Assembly: GCA_003241645.1 (NCBI GenBank)
Contig: QFOX01000009.1
Coordinates: 1 to 64,000, forward strand
Source of the DNA: Azospirillum brasilense
Lineage (GTDB): Bacteria; Pseudomonadota; Alphaproteobacteria; Rickettsiales; UBA3002
Reading direction: 5' to 3'
DNA length: 64,000 nucleotides
A program made the position numbers and the translations under genes. Positions 8,994 to 18,167 of this stretch are shown one piece after another (within the stretch, counting starts at the first letter, position 1; every line of letters starts with the position of its first letter). The notes under the pieces are model-generated. The model had not been told where the DNA came from. It saw only the letters and a program-made list of their open reading frames with translations, and made no database searches.

Positions 8994-9598
8994 CAGAAGG
9001 GCTCGTTTCGAATGATGGTCGAAGCGGTGATCATCGCCACGCCCGTGGTGCCACCTTTTTTGTCGTCGCTGCCAAAGAACTGGCCAATATAGGGCGTCAC
9101 CAGCGCCTTCCACGGGTAGACCACGCGCACTTCCACCAGCGTGCTGGCATCGCCAAGGTCATCGGCCGCGGCCAGCCCCTCATAGGTCCCGTTGCCGTTC
9201 ACATCCTCATACGAGGTGCAGGTGATGGGCTTGCTCGTATATTTGCCGCCGTCCATGCAAATGTCCGGCTCGATCGTGCCGCCCTTGGCCAGCGTGTTGA
9301 TCTCGACTTCCGTGCCGCCGCCGCGCACCAGCGATTTCGATTTATCCTTCACGTAGCATTCCATGTATTCGACGCGGGTTTTGGTGCTGGCGCAGTTGCC
9401 GCCCATGGTCTTGCCGAGGCTGGATTCGCGCGCCGCCTGCAAGGTGATGGCCTCGACCGCGATCTTGTGGAACATGAACAGGCCGAATTCCATGATGCCA
9501 AGGAAAAGCATGAAGAAAATGGGCGCAACGATGGCGAATTCGACGATGCTGGCACCGCCTTCGTCATGCAGAAATCGCTGTAGGAATGCCCGGCTCAT
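8993..9598 (-). CDS. TadE-like pilus-assembly membrane protein (module 2, first TadE)
   Basis: A 201-residue TadE-family protein: GGASIVEFAIVAPIFFMLFLGIMEFGLFMFHKIAVEAIT forms the membrane helix region, followed by QAARESSLGK and a periplasmic part ending KGGTTGVAMITASTIIRNEPF. It starts the second module, with AGGAGAAC as ribosome site and an upstream box shared with module 1. The module-1 counterpart (11643-12266) has the same ending pattern, including NEPF, which supports duplication of the whole three-gene unit. Confidence 0.86.
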   Translation of the reverse strand: MSRAFLQRFLHDEGGASIVEFAIVAPIFFMLFLGIMEFGLFMFHKIAVEAITLQAARESSLGKTMGGNCASTKTRVEYMECYVKDKSKSLVRGGGTEVEINTLAKGGTIEPDICMDGGKYTSKPITCTSYEDVNGNGTYEGLAAADDLGDASTLVEVRVVYPWKALVTPYIGQFFGSDDKKGGTTGVAMITASTIIRNEPF

Positions 9599-9617
9599 TC
9601 GTTCTCCTGAGCTTCCA

Positions 9618-9644
9618 GCATAGCAGCGAAGTGTTAACTTTTTC
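9618..9644 (-). promoter_or_regulatory. Upstream box and -10-like element shared by both TadE-TadE-TadG modules (module 2 copy)
   Basis: On the minus strand GAAAAAGTTAA (9634-9644) is followed 8 nt later by TGCTATGC (9618-9625), then the ribosome site and ATG of the first TadE. The same 11-base box with the same 8-nt spacing precedes module 1. Shared sequence in otherwise diverged upstream DNA suggests a common promoter or regulator site. Confidence 0.5.
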
Positions 9645-9680
9645 TAAAATGCGGCGGATTCTTTTGAACGGCGCAGGGCC

Positions 9681-9720
9681 CTAAAACAAAGCGGGCCGGG
9701 CGTTTTCAGCGCCCAGCCCG
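9681..9720 (-). terminator. Intrinsic terminator after the module-1 TadG gene
   Basis: Arms 9692-9702 and 9710-9720 pair over 11 positions with one mismatch, around a TTTTCAG loop. On the minus strand the stem is followed by TTTGTTTTAG (9681-9690). It lies just downstream of the TadG stop at 9743 and separates the two modules, so module 2 needs its own promoter. Confidence 0.75.
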
Positions 9721-9742
9721 TAATGGTCACGAAAGCATCTGC

Positions 9743-10957
9743 TTATTCAGCGATGCGCACTTTGCGAATGGTCTCCGCGAACGCGGTGAGGATCTTTTTC
9801 AGCTCCGTCGCGTTGGGGGCATAGAAGTAGCGGGCGTTGCCCTTCTCATCCACCGAGGCGCATTGGCGCAGGGCAGCTTCATCCGACGGGCTGGTGGAAA
9901 CGAAGTTCACGACATATAGCGTTACGCCAGCATTTTTGATCTTGGTGCATTCCGCGTTGAAGACGGCTGCGTTGCCTGAGGATACATCGGTATACGAAGG
10001 CGAGGGATCCGGTTCACGCATGATCTGCCCATCACCCAGCAGGATCATGTTTTTCACCGTGCTGTAGGTTCTGCCATCCGAACGTGAAGTAGCTGGTGTG
10101 CCCACGGCGTCGTTCTGTTGCGCAGCATAGTAATTGATCTGGCGGGCCGTTTTGCTTGGGCGGCTGTAGATATAGTTGGCCCAGTTAGTCTGGTTACAGA
10201 CGATTGCCGGACCGACATAGCCCGTGGTTTTCGTTCCCGTGATCATATTATAGCCTGCGGTAAGGCCCCAATGGTCGAAGTTCTGGCAACGGCCCTGCAA
10301 CGCGCTCACATACCCTTTGGCGTTTGCTTTGTTGGAAGTCAGCGGGCCATGGGTGGTAATGCTGCCAGTATAGCCGATCACGCCCACACGCACATCCGCA
10401 TTTGCATTAGCGGGATAGATACTCTCAAGCATCAGGTCGAGGGCTTCTTTCTCGCAGTCCATGCGCGTTCTGCCGCGCCCACAGCCACCGTCGGTCGCCA
10501 GTGTCGAGCCCGATTCATCCACCACCACAACCACGTCATAGTCCGTTTTGGCACCGGCTTGCGTGGATACGCGCGTCCGCCCACCCGCTTCCAGTGAGGC
10601 CACGCCCACGTTGGAAATGAAGTTCGCGCCCACATTGCTGTTGGCCGACACCGTCACATCCGCACCGATATTGATGCTGGGCGTGGGGCGGGCAACACCA
10701 AGGTAATCCGACGGGTAATTCAGTTCGTAATAGCGGTTTGCCACCGCCGTGCGTTCGGCCACGGTTGCGCCAGCCGGCAACGATGCCGCCGCGATGGCCG
10801 CCGCATCGGTCGCCTGTTGCAGTTTCGAGCGCACCAGTTGCTGGCGCCCGAAATCCACCGCGGCACCACCCGCCGCAAACAGGATGATGATGCCAAGGCC
10901 GGTCAGCATCAGCACGTTACCACGTTCATTCCGGAAGAAGCGATGAAGCATATGCAT
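9743..10957 (-). CDS. TadG-like pilus-assembly protein with von Willebrand factor A domain (module 1)
   Basis: A 404-residue TadG/vWA protein. The N-terminus has RGNVLMLTGLGIIILFAAGG, then AVDFGRQQLVRSKLQQATDAAAIAAA, nearly the same as the module-2 protein. The vWA domain begins at VVVVVDESGS (metal site) and is about 55 residues longer than in module 2. The extra Cys-containing stretch around GGCGRGRTRMDCEK and CNQTNW suggests disulfides. It ends RKVRIAE. The ATG at 10957 overlaps the preceding stop as TAATG; a GTG at 10966 and an ATG at 10951 are alternatives. Confidence 0.84.
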   Translation of the reverse strand: MHMLHRFFRNERGNVLMLTGLGIIILFAAGGAAVDFGRQQLVRSKLQQATDAAAIAAASLPAGATVAERTAVANRYYELNYPSDYLGVARPTPSINIGADVTVSANSNVGANFISNVGVASLEAGGRTRVSTQAGAKTDYDVVVVVDESGSTLATDGGCGRGRTRMDCEKEALDLMLESIYPANANADVRVGVIGYTGSITTHGPLTSNKANAKGYVSALQGRCQNFDHWGLTAGYNMITGTKTTGYVGPAIVCNQTNWANYIYSRPSKTARQINYYAAQQNDAVGTPATSRSDGRTYSTVKNMILLGDGQIMREPDPSPSYTDVSSGNAAVFNAECTKIKNAGVTLYVVNFVSTSPSDEAALRQCASVDEKGNARYFYAPNATELKKILTAFAETIRKVRIAE

Positions 10958-11643
10958 TACGGACACTCACTGTAGGTGAAAGCAGGGGGCAGGCAGATGA
11001 GCGGCTCGCCGCGGGGGCTGACGAACACGCTACGGTAAAGCTGGGCGGCCGGAATGTTCAGGCCGAGCCCGGTCAGCACGCCCGCAAGGAACGGCTGGTA
11101 GTTGTAGAAAATTTCGCCGATGATGATGTTCTCGCCATCATACATGCCCGCGATGAGCCCGGCTTTTTCACCGCCGAACGTCACGGGGCTATTCTTCGCG
11201 GCGGGATTCGGCGGCCGGAACGGGCCGAAGCCGTTCACTTCACTGAGCACGCCGCCCAGCGACCCACCACCGCCCAGCTGCCATTTCACGCGCGTCTGCG
11301 CGCCTTCACGGCGGATGGAGGTGAGAATGCCCACCACGCGTGGGTTCGCGGCACCACCCGTGTAGGGATCGATGATGCGCGGCACATTGGAGAAGACGTT
11401 ATCGGTAAGTTCATATTCATGCAGCTCGCCCGCTTTCGGCGCAGACGTCGTCGCGCGCGGGTATTGCGCGGTCATGTTGGTGATGACGTAGGCGGCCTGC
11501 TCCAGCTTCTGGCTGATGACGATGTAACGCGCCAGTTCCGCCCCGCCGAGGAAGATCACCAGCAGGAATGGCAGCACGAAGGCGAACTCCAGCAGCGCGA
11601 CGCCGCGGGTATTTCGAACGAACTGTGTAAAGAATACGGTCAT
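10957..11643 (-). CDS. TadE-like pilus-assembly membrane protein (module 1, second TadE)
   Basis: A 228-residue TadE-family protein with the helix GVALLEFAFVLPFLLVIFLGGAELARY and a periplasmic region ending in a Cys-containing tail (LICLPPAFTYSECP). It matches the 8316-8993 protein block by block: KWQLGGGGSL against KWQIAGGGSL, YDGENIIIGEIFYNYQPFL against MEGENIVVGEMFYHYEPFL. Start and stop overlap its neighbours as TAATG on both sides, so all three genes of the module are translationally coupled. Confidence 0.86.
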   Translation of the reverse strand: MTVFFTQFVRNTRGVALLEFAFVLPFLLVIFLGGAELARYIVISQKLEQAAYVITNMTAQYPRATTSAPKAGELHEYELTDNVFSNVPRIIDPYTGGAANPRVVGILTSIRREGAQTRVKWQLGGGGSLGGVLSEVNGFGPFRPPNPAAKNSPVTFGGEKAGLIAGMYDGENIIIGEIFYNYQPFLAGVLTGLGLNIPAAQLYRSVFVSPRGEPLICLPPAFTYSECP

Positions 11644-12266
11644 TAGAAGGGCTCGTTCTTGAAGACGGTGCGGGCACTGATCATCACCACCCCGGTAGTG
11701 CCACCCTTACCGTCGGCACTCCCGAAATATTGGGCGAGGTAGGGAATCAGAACTTTCCATGGGTAGATCACGCGCACTTCCACCACGTCACCCGCGTTAC
11801 CCACGGCTGCGGCGGCCGATGCGCCCTGATAGCCGGTGGCGCCATTGACTTCCTCGAACGGGCCCACATTGCCGGGGCCGCACACGGCCGGAGCAGAGCT
11901 AGGCTTTTGCGGATCGAACAAGCAAATATCCGGCAGGAAGGTGCCGCCATTGGCCAGCGTGTTGATCTGCACGATCGTATCGTCGCCACGAATGAGCGAT
12001 TTGGATTTCTGCTGCACCACGCAGCGCATGTAGGACGCGCGGTCGGCCGTGCCGGCGCACGGGCCCGCGCTGTTGGACTTGCCAAGGCTGGATTCGCGCG
12101 CCGCCTGCATGGTGATCGCCTCCACCGCAATGCGGTGGAACATGTACAGCCCGAATTCAAGAATACCGAGGAACAGCAGGAAGAACACAGGGGCAACGAA
12201 CGCGAACTCAATAATGTTCGCGCCGCGCTCATCGTTCAGAAAGCGTTGGAAGAATTGCTTGCTCAC
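11643..12266 (-). CDS. TadE-like pilus-assembly membrane protein (module 1, first TadE)
   Basis: A 207-residue TadE protein: GANIIEFAFVAPVFFLLFLGILEFGLYMFHRIAVEAIT and QAARESSLGK, closely matching the 8993-9598 protein. The GTG start at 12266 is chosen because AGAGGAA lies upstream at normal spacing and the resulting N-terminus (VSKQFFQRFLNDERGA) aligns with the module-2 protein (MSRAFLQRFLHDEGGA). An ATG-initiated frame further up would run into rodA. First gene of module 1. Confidence 0.86.
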   Translation of the reverse strand: MSKQFFQRFLNDERGANIIEFAFVAPVFFLLFLGILEFGLYMFHRIAVEAITMQAARESSLGKSNSAGPCAGTADRASYMRCVVQQKSKSLIRGDDTIVQINTLANGGTFLPDICLFDPQKPSSAPAVCGPGNVGPFEEVNGATGYQGASAAAAVGNAGDVVEVRVIYPWKVLIPYLAQYFGSADGKGGTTGVVMISARTVFKNEPF

Positions 12267-12284
12267 CGGTTCCTCTTTCGTAGC

Positions 12285-12309
12285 ATTATACCAAAATTTT
12301 AACTTTTTC
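12285..12309 (-). promoter_or_regulatory. Promoter region of module 1 with a consensus -10 and the shared upstream box
   Basis: On the minus strand a perfect TATAAT (12285-12290) lies 18 bp upstream of the GTG start at 12266. The box GAAAAAGTTAA (12299-12309) precedes it by 8 nt, exactly as before module 2. No good -35 hexamer is visible at 17 bp, so the shared box may be an activator site. Confidence 0.55.
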
Positions 12310-12334
12310 CCACCTGTTTTTGCCCTTTTTTCGG

Positions 12335-13465
12335 CTAGATGCCGAATCGGCGGGGCATCACCAGTTCGCGGTTGATATACACATGCATCAATAGCCCGCA
12401 CGCCATCAGCGTGGCCAGCATGAACGAGCCGCCGTAGGACAGGAACGGCAGCGGCACGCCCACCACCGGGATCATGCCCATGACCATGGCCATGTTAATG
12501 AAAATATGGACAAAAAGCATGGCGGCCACGCCCGCGGCAATGAGCCGGCCGAACTGGTGGCGGCAGCGCACCGCCAGCATCAGCGCGAACATCAGCAGCG
12601 CGCCATACAGGGTCAGCAGCACCGCCGAGCCGAGGAACCCAAGTTCCTCCGCCAGCATGGTAAAAATGAAATCCGTCTGTTTTTCCGGCAGAAAATCCAG
12701 CTGGCCCTGGCTGCCCTGCAGCAGGCCTTTGCCCGTGAGCCCGCCCGAGCCAATGGCGATCTTGGATTGAATGATGTTGTAGCCCGCACCCAGCGGGTCC
12801 GAATCGGGGTCGAGGAAGGTGCGCACCCGGCGTTTCTGGTAATCATGCAGGAAATGGTAGGCCACCGGCACCGCCGCCGCCACCCCGCCGATCGCCACCG
12901 CGAAATACTGCCAGCGAATGCCCGCCATGAAGCACAGCGAAAACGCGATGAAGCTGACAATGGTGGCCGTGCCGAGGTTCGGCTGTTTCAGGATGAGCCC
13001 CACCGGCAACAGCGTCAGCATCAGCGGCACCAGCAGCAGGATGTAATGGCGCGTGCTGTCCATCGGTGCGCTGTGGAAGTAGCGCGCCAGTGCGAGGATG
13101 ATGCCGAGCTTCATGAGCTCCGAGGGCTGGATGTTGAACGCCCCCACCCCGATCCAGCGTTGCGCGCCCATGCCGATGATGCCCATCACCTCCACGATCA
13201 CCAGCATCACCACGCAGGCGGCGTAGAAGAAATAGGCGCTGCGCATCAATAGTGGCGTGGGCGTAACGGCGATCACCAACATCATCGCCAGCCCCAGCAC
13301 CATGCTCACCGATTGCTTCAGGGCGAACACGCGGAACTCACCGCCCGCGGCGGAATATTGCATGGCCAGCCCCAGCAGGCACAGCAGCATGATGACCAGC
13401 AGCATGCCGCCATGCATGGATTGTGCGCGGCCCTTCCAGCGTTTGATGTGCGTGCGGCTGATCAT
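12335..13465 (-). CDS. rodA: Rod-shape SEDS peptidoglycan glycosyltransferase RodA
   Basis: Polymerises lipid II in the elongasome together with PBP2. The 376-residue protein is a polytopic SEDS-family member with the conserved GAQRWI...QPSELMK region, QPNLGTA, and a long loop leading to the ending MGMIPVVGVPLPFLSYGGS. The ATG at 13465 overlaps the mrdA stop as ATGA, so the two are coupled. Longer in-frame starts read into mrdA out of frame and are rejected. Last gene of the shape operon; an AT-rich gap to the TadE module follows. Confidence 0.96.
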   Translation of the reverse strand: MISRTHIKRWKGRAQSMHGGMLLVIMLLCLLGLAMQYSAAGGEFRVFALKQSVSMVLGLAMMLVIAVTPTPLLMRSAYFFYAACVVMLVIVEVMGIIGMGAQRWIGVGAFNIQPSELMKLGIILALARYFHSAPMDSTRHYILLLVPLMLTLLPVGLILKQPNLGTATIVSFIAFSLCFMAGIRWQYFAVAIGGVAAAVPVAYHFLHDYQKRRVRTFLDPDSDPLGAGYNIIQSKIAIGSGGLTGKGLLQGSQGQLDFLPEKQTDFIFTMLAEELGFLGSAVLLTLYGALLMFALMLAVRCRHQFGRLIAAGVAAMLFVHIFINMAMVMGMIPVVGVPLPFLSYGGSFMLATLMACGLLMHVYINRELVMPRRFGI

Positions 13466-15288
13466 GCGTCGTCCTTCACCGGTAGCAGCGGCCGGGGCGC
13501 TGCACCCTGCAGCAATTCCTGCAATTTCTGCATCACGTCGCGCGCCACGGGCGCAGCCGCTGAAGCACCGCCGCCGCCATGCTCGATCAGCACCGAGCAG
13601 CAATATTCGGGTTTTTCCGCCGGGGCGAAGCCAACGAACAGGCCATGGTGGCGGAACTTCCACGGAATGCTGTTCTGGTCCTGCCCGCGCACGGTGATGC
13701 GGCGCACCTGCGCCGTGCCGGTCTTACCGCCGAAGCTCATGCCCTCGGCCTTGATGGTGCTGCCATAAGCCGTGCCACGCGGCGAGTTGGTCACCATGTT
13801 CATGCCCTCGAGCGCCACCTGCAGATGCTTCGCGTCGATGTCGATGAAGCCATCGTCGCGGCTTTCCTCATCCAGCAGCAGGCGCGGGTAGATCTTCTTG
13901 CCACCGTTCACCATGCGCGCCGTCATGATCGCCAGCTGCACCGGCGTGGTCAGCACGTCGCCCTGCCCGATGGCCGTATTGATGGTTTCGCCGGGGTTCC
14001 ATGGCAGGCCGCGCGCCTGCTTTTTCCAGTCCGGCGAAGGCACAATGCCTGCGCGCTCACCGCGCAGCCCAAGGCCCGAGGGCGCACCCAGCCCGAATTC
14101 TTTGGCCATCTCGGCCACCGCGTCGATGCCCGCTTCACGGCCCACCGTGTAGAAATATGTATCGCACGACACCGCAAGCGCTTCGGCAAAATTCACCGCG
14201 CCGTGGCCTTCGGGCTTCCAGCAGTTCCAGCGGTTGCTGCCAAGGTAGAAATGGCCCGGGCAATAGACCTTGCGCTCCGGGCTGACCTTGCCGGATTTCA
14301 GCGCCGCAAGGCCGGTGACCATTTTGAACGTCGATCCCGGCGGGTATTGCCCGGCGATGGCCTTGTTCAGCAACGGCACTTTCTCGTTCGCGTTGAGTGC
14401 ATTCCAATAGCCCTGTTTGATGCCCTTGCTGAATTCGTTGGGGTCGTACGACGGCACCGAGGCCAGCGCCAGCACCTCGCCGGTGTGCACATGCATCACC
14501 ACCACCGCGCCGGACTGGTCAGCAAGCCGCTCGACCACGTATTCCTGCAGGCGCGTATCGATGGTCAGGTTCAGGGTGGGGCCGGCCTTGGCTTCCTTCT
14601 TGGCCAGTTCGCGCACCGGCGAGCCCACCACGTTCACCTCGAGCTGGCGGGTGCCGGGAATGCCCCGCAGTTTCGCTTCGTACAGCGCCTCGATACCATT
14701 TTTGCCAATGCGCATGTCCGGCTGCTTCAACAGCGGATCGTCCTCTTTCACCTCGTTGGGCGCGACCTTACCGACATAACCGATCAGGTGGCTCGCATGG
14801 TCCGAGAACGGGTAATGCCGCCACTGCCCTTCTTCGATGAAGGCGGTCGGCAGGTTCGGCAGGTGGAATTCCACGCGTGCCATTTCCTCCCAGCTCAAAT
14901 GCTCGCGCACCAGCACGGGGAATCCGCGCTTGGCGCGCTTGATATCCACGCGGCGCTCCTCCAGCTCCGCCGGGCGCAACTGCAGCAGGCTGCCGAGCTG
15001 CTCGAGCGTTTCCGCCGCAATATCCTTGCGTTCGGATTCCAGCATCAGCCGGTAATTCACGTGGTTCATGGCCATGGCCACGCCATAGCGATCGGCGATG
15101 ACGCCGCGCGGCGGCACCAGCATCTGCACCTTGATGCGGTTGCCTTCTGCCTCGGTCACGTATTCTTCGCCGCGCACGAATTGCAGGTAATAGAGCCGCG
15201 TCAGCAACGAGGTGCAGGCGAACGCCTGCAGCCCACCAAAAACAAAGGCGCGGCGCTGGATCATTCGTTGCAGGTCGATGGGACGCAT
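13462..15288 (-). CDS. mrdA: Penicillin-binding protein 2 (elongation transpeptidase)
   Basis: Crosslinks peptidoglycan during lateral wall growth. The 608-residue protein has an N-terminal membrane anchor (about 13-35), a dimerisation domain starting VPPRGVIADR, and a transpeptidase domain with all three active-site motifs: S319-T-F-K322, S374-C-D and K522-T-G-T. The SCD in place of SxN is common in PBP2. It is followed by rodA with a 4-bp overlap and preceded by mreD after 16 bp. Confidence 0.97.
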   Translation of the reverse strand: MRPIDLQRMIQRRAFVFGGLQAFACTSLLTRLYYLQFVRGEEYVTEAEGNRIKVQMLVPPRGVIADRYGVAMAMNHVNYRLMLESERKDIAAETLEQLGSLLQLRPAELEERRVDIKRAKRGFPVLVREHLSWEEMARVEFHLPNLPTAFIEEGQWRHYPFSDHASHLIGYVGKVAPNEVKEDDPLLKQPDMRIGKNGIEALYEAKLRGIPGTRQLEVNVVGSPVRELAKKEAKAGPTLNLTIDTRLQEYVVERLADQSGAVVVMHVHTGEVLALASVPSYDPNEFSKGIKQGYWNALNANEKVPLLNKAIAGQYPPGSTFKMVTGLAALKSGKVSPERKVYCPGHFYLGSNRWNCWKPEGHGAVNFAEALAVSCDTYFYTVGREAGIDAVAEMAKEFGLGAPSGLGLRGERAGIVPSPDWKKQARGLPWNPGETINTAIGQGDVLTTPVQLAIMTARMVNGGKKIYPRLLLDEESRDDGFIDIDAKHLQVALEGMNMVTNSPRGTAYGSTIKAEGMSFGGKTGTAQVRRITVRGQDQNSIPWKFRHHGLFVGFAPAEKPEYCCSVLIEHGGGGASAAAPVARDVMQKLQELLQGAAPRPLLPVKDDA

Positions 15289-15304
15289 GGCGTCACCCTA
15301 CACG

Positions 15305-15808
15305 CTAGGTTCGTGCTGGCAATAGCTTCACCAGCTCGCGTGCGCCGAAATAAAAAATCGGGAACCAGCCGATGCTCACGCCTGCACCAATGAGCACGCC
15401 GCGCAGCGGTGGCCGTTCGGGCATGATGAAGCCCACCAGCGCCCACAGCATCAGGTACAGCACCAGCAGCACCATGGCGGCCTCGGCCCAGCGTAGCGTG
15501 AACAGCTGGTGGCTGGTGCGGCGCGTCTGGTTCTGCACATACAGCGTCAGGAACAGGCTGAGCAATGCCTGCGCCCCCAGCGGTGTGCCAAAGATCAGGT
15601 CGCTGACCAGGCCCAGCACAAATGCCACCGTCACCGGCCAGCTGGCAGGCGCCAGCGCGCCGATGGTCAGCGCCGCCAGCCACACCACATGCGGCGTGAG
15701 CGGGCCATATTGCCAGCTGATGGGCAGCGCGCACAGCACCAGCAGCAACGCGATGAGCACGCTGGGCAGCGCAAGGATCACGCGATCATATACGGTGGGC
15801 GAAGCCAT
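15305..15808 (-). CDS. mreD: Rod-shape-determining membrane protein MreD
   Basis: A 167-residue integral membrane protein with about five hydrophobic segments and the MreD-typical GLVSDLIFGTPLGAQALL segment (residues about 65-85), where the Asp in a membrane helix is family-conserved. It belongs to the elongasome and links MreC and PBP2. Its ATG overlaps the mreC stop as TAATG, and position between mreC and mrdA supports the assignment. Confidence 0.93.
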   Translation of the reverse strand: MASPTVYDRVILALPSVLIALLLVLCALPISWQYGPLTPHVVWLAALTIGALAPASWPVTVAFVLGLVSDLIFGTPLGAQALLSLFLTLYVQNQTRRTSHQLFTLRWAEAAMVLLVLYLMLWALVGFIMPERPPLRGVLIGAGVSIGWFPIFYFGARELVKLLPART

Positions 15809-16707
15809 TAGCGCACGGGAATGGTGGCCGATAGCGGCACGGGCGGTTGTTCGGCCTGCGCCGGGCTGGCAGGCTTTTGCGTGCTGATGACCACGCGCAG
15901 GTATTCCGCCTGCGCCAGCGGGCGCAACGGCTTGATGAGATAGCCCGCCGCGTCTTTTTTGAAGACCTGCCCCACCGCGATGCCGCCGGGGATGAGGTCA
16001 CCCTCCTGCGTGGTGACGACCGGCTCGCCGAGGTTCAGCGCCGCGTTCTCGGTATGCATGAACGACAGGCGCAGCAATTCGTTGCCATTGCCCGTGAGAA
16101 TCGCGCGCTGGCGCGTGGTGCCCATCACCACCGGCACGCGGCTTGCCGCGTCGTTCAGCAGCATCACGCGGGTGGTGTGCTCGGCCACTTCCAGCGTGCG
16201 GCCGACCAGCCCATACGCATCCGTCACCGGCTGCAGCGGCTTGATGCCTTCGGCACTGCCCGCGTTGATGGTGATGTACTGGCCGAAGCTCGCCGGGCTC
16301 TGCCCGATCACCCGGGCGGTCACGTAACTCGCATGCTCCACCGGCTGGTATGCCATGAGTTTTCGCAGCGCCGTGTTCTCGGCCTTCATGGCCTGCGCCA
16401 CGGATTGCCAGTGGCGCAATGTTTCGTTCTCGGCGCGCAGGCGGCGGTTCTCCTCCGCCGCGTCCAGCACTTCCCCGGTCGAGGCAGCGAGCTTGCGCGT
16501 CGCCGTTACGGGTTGGCTGGCCACCTGCATGGCGGGGCGCAGCATTTCCAGCATCTGCAGGCGCACCTGCACCACGGATGGATGCTGCGCGCGCGACAGC
16601 GCCAGCAAGGTGAGCCCGGTCAGGATAAGGAGGGTCACCACCGCACGCTGCGTGGCAGGGCGGGCGGTCGTTCGGCTGGTGGCGTAATGGTAGCGTTCGC
16701 GCGACAT
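15808..16707 (-). CDS. mreC: Rod-shape-determining protein MreC
   Basis: A bitopic elongasome protein of 299 residues. It has one membrane helix (about 22-40), a coiled coil with EENRRLRAENETLRHW (around 85-100), and a periplasmic beta-domain with the MreC-typical GLVGRTLEVAEHTTRVMLLND and DLIPGGIAVGQV. The Ala/Pro-rich tail is variable. The ATG at 16707 is preferred to a TTG 36 bp upstream. It is separated from mreB by an unusual 251-bp hairpin-containing spacer. Confidence 0.94.
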   Translation of the reverse strand: MSRERYHYATSRTTARPATQRAVVTLLILTGLTLLALSRAQHPSVVQVRLQMLEMLRPAMQVASQPVTATRKLAASTGEVLDAAEENRRLRAENETLRHWQSVAQAMKAENTALRKLMAYQPVEHASYVTARVIGQSPASFGQYITINAGSAEGIKPLQPVTDAYGLVGRTLEVAEHTTRVMLLNDAASRVPVVMGTTRQRAILTGNGNELLRLSFMHTENAALNLGEPVVTTQEGDLIPGGIAVGQVFKKDAAGYLIKPLRPLAQAEYLRVVISTQKPASPAQAEQPPVPLSATIPVR

Positions 16708-16839
16708 GCGACCGACGATGCGATTGCGCGCCGCGAATGTCAAATTTTACTTGGGCCGCGCCCGATATGCTGCAGCATTATTTCATGCCGCAGCGCAACA
16801 TGAAGCTGTAATGTTAGCGTCAATAGAGTGCCATGCGTA

Positions 16840-16945
16840 GCGCTTTATGGCGCGAGCCGTGAGCGTCAGCGAACGGAAAGGGTAAGGAGCGCAGCGACGA
16901 AGGGATAGCAGATCCCTTCAGCCACCGAAGGTGGCCACTTCATGC
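16840..16945. repeat. Hairpin-rich spacer between mreB and mreC
   Basis: Within the mreB-mreC gap there are two perfect hairpins: GAAGGGA (16899-16905) with TCCCTTC (16913-16919) around a 7-nt loop, and GCCACC with GGTGGC (16921-16935) around GAA. Flanking text such as GGAGCGCAGCGACGA resembles the dispersed repeats elsewhere in this window. No T-tract follows on the minus strand, so this is not a standard terminator. It may lower readthrough from mreB or stabilise the mreB mRNA end (inference). Confidence 0.5.
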
Positions 16946-16958
16946 GCAGCAAAACAGC

Positions 16959-18038
<1,080 letters not shown>

Positions 18039-18117
18039 TTAGCGGCGCACCCCCCCGTGGCAAGGGGAATGTCACGTTTATCACCGCGATTTTACGACCG
18101 CCGCGTGGCGCGCCAGC

Positions 18118-18146
18118 TTCACACAAACTTCATGTGCATATATACC
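18118..18146 (+). promoter_or_regulatory. Candidate sigma-70-type promoter for the HD-domain gene
   Basis: TTCACA (18118-18123) and TATACC (18141-18146) are 17 bp apart, 21 bp before the ATG at 18168. Hexamer quality and spacing are reasonable for a housekeeping promoter; there is no experimental support. Confidence 0.4.
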
Positions 18147-18167
18147 TACTGCCGCTATGGTTGGCCC

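Noticed and set aside
7305..9092. Long open frame (595 codons) antisense to the TadG and TadE genes
   Set aside because: The minus-strand genes have clear family motifs and coupled starts. The antisense frame is His/Arg-rich text typical of GC-rich shadow frames.
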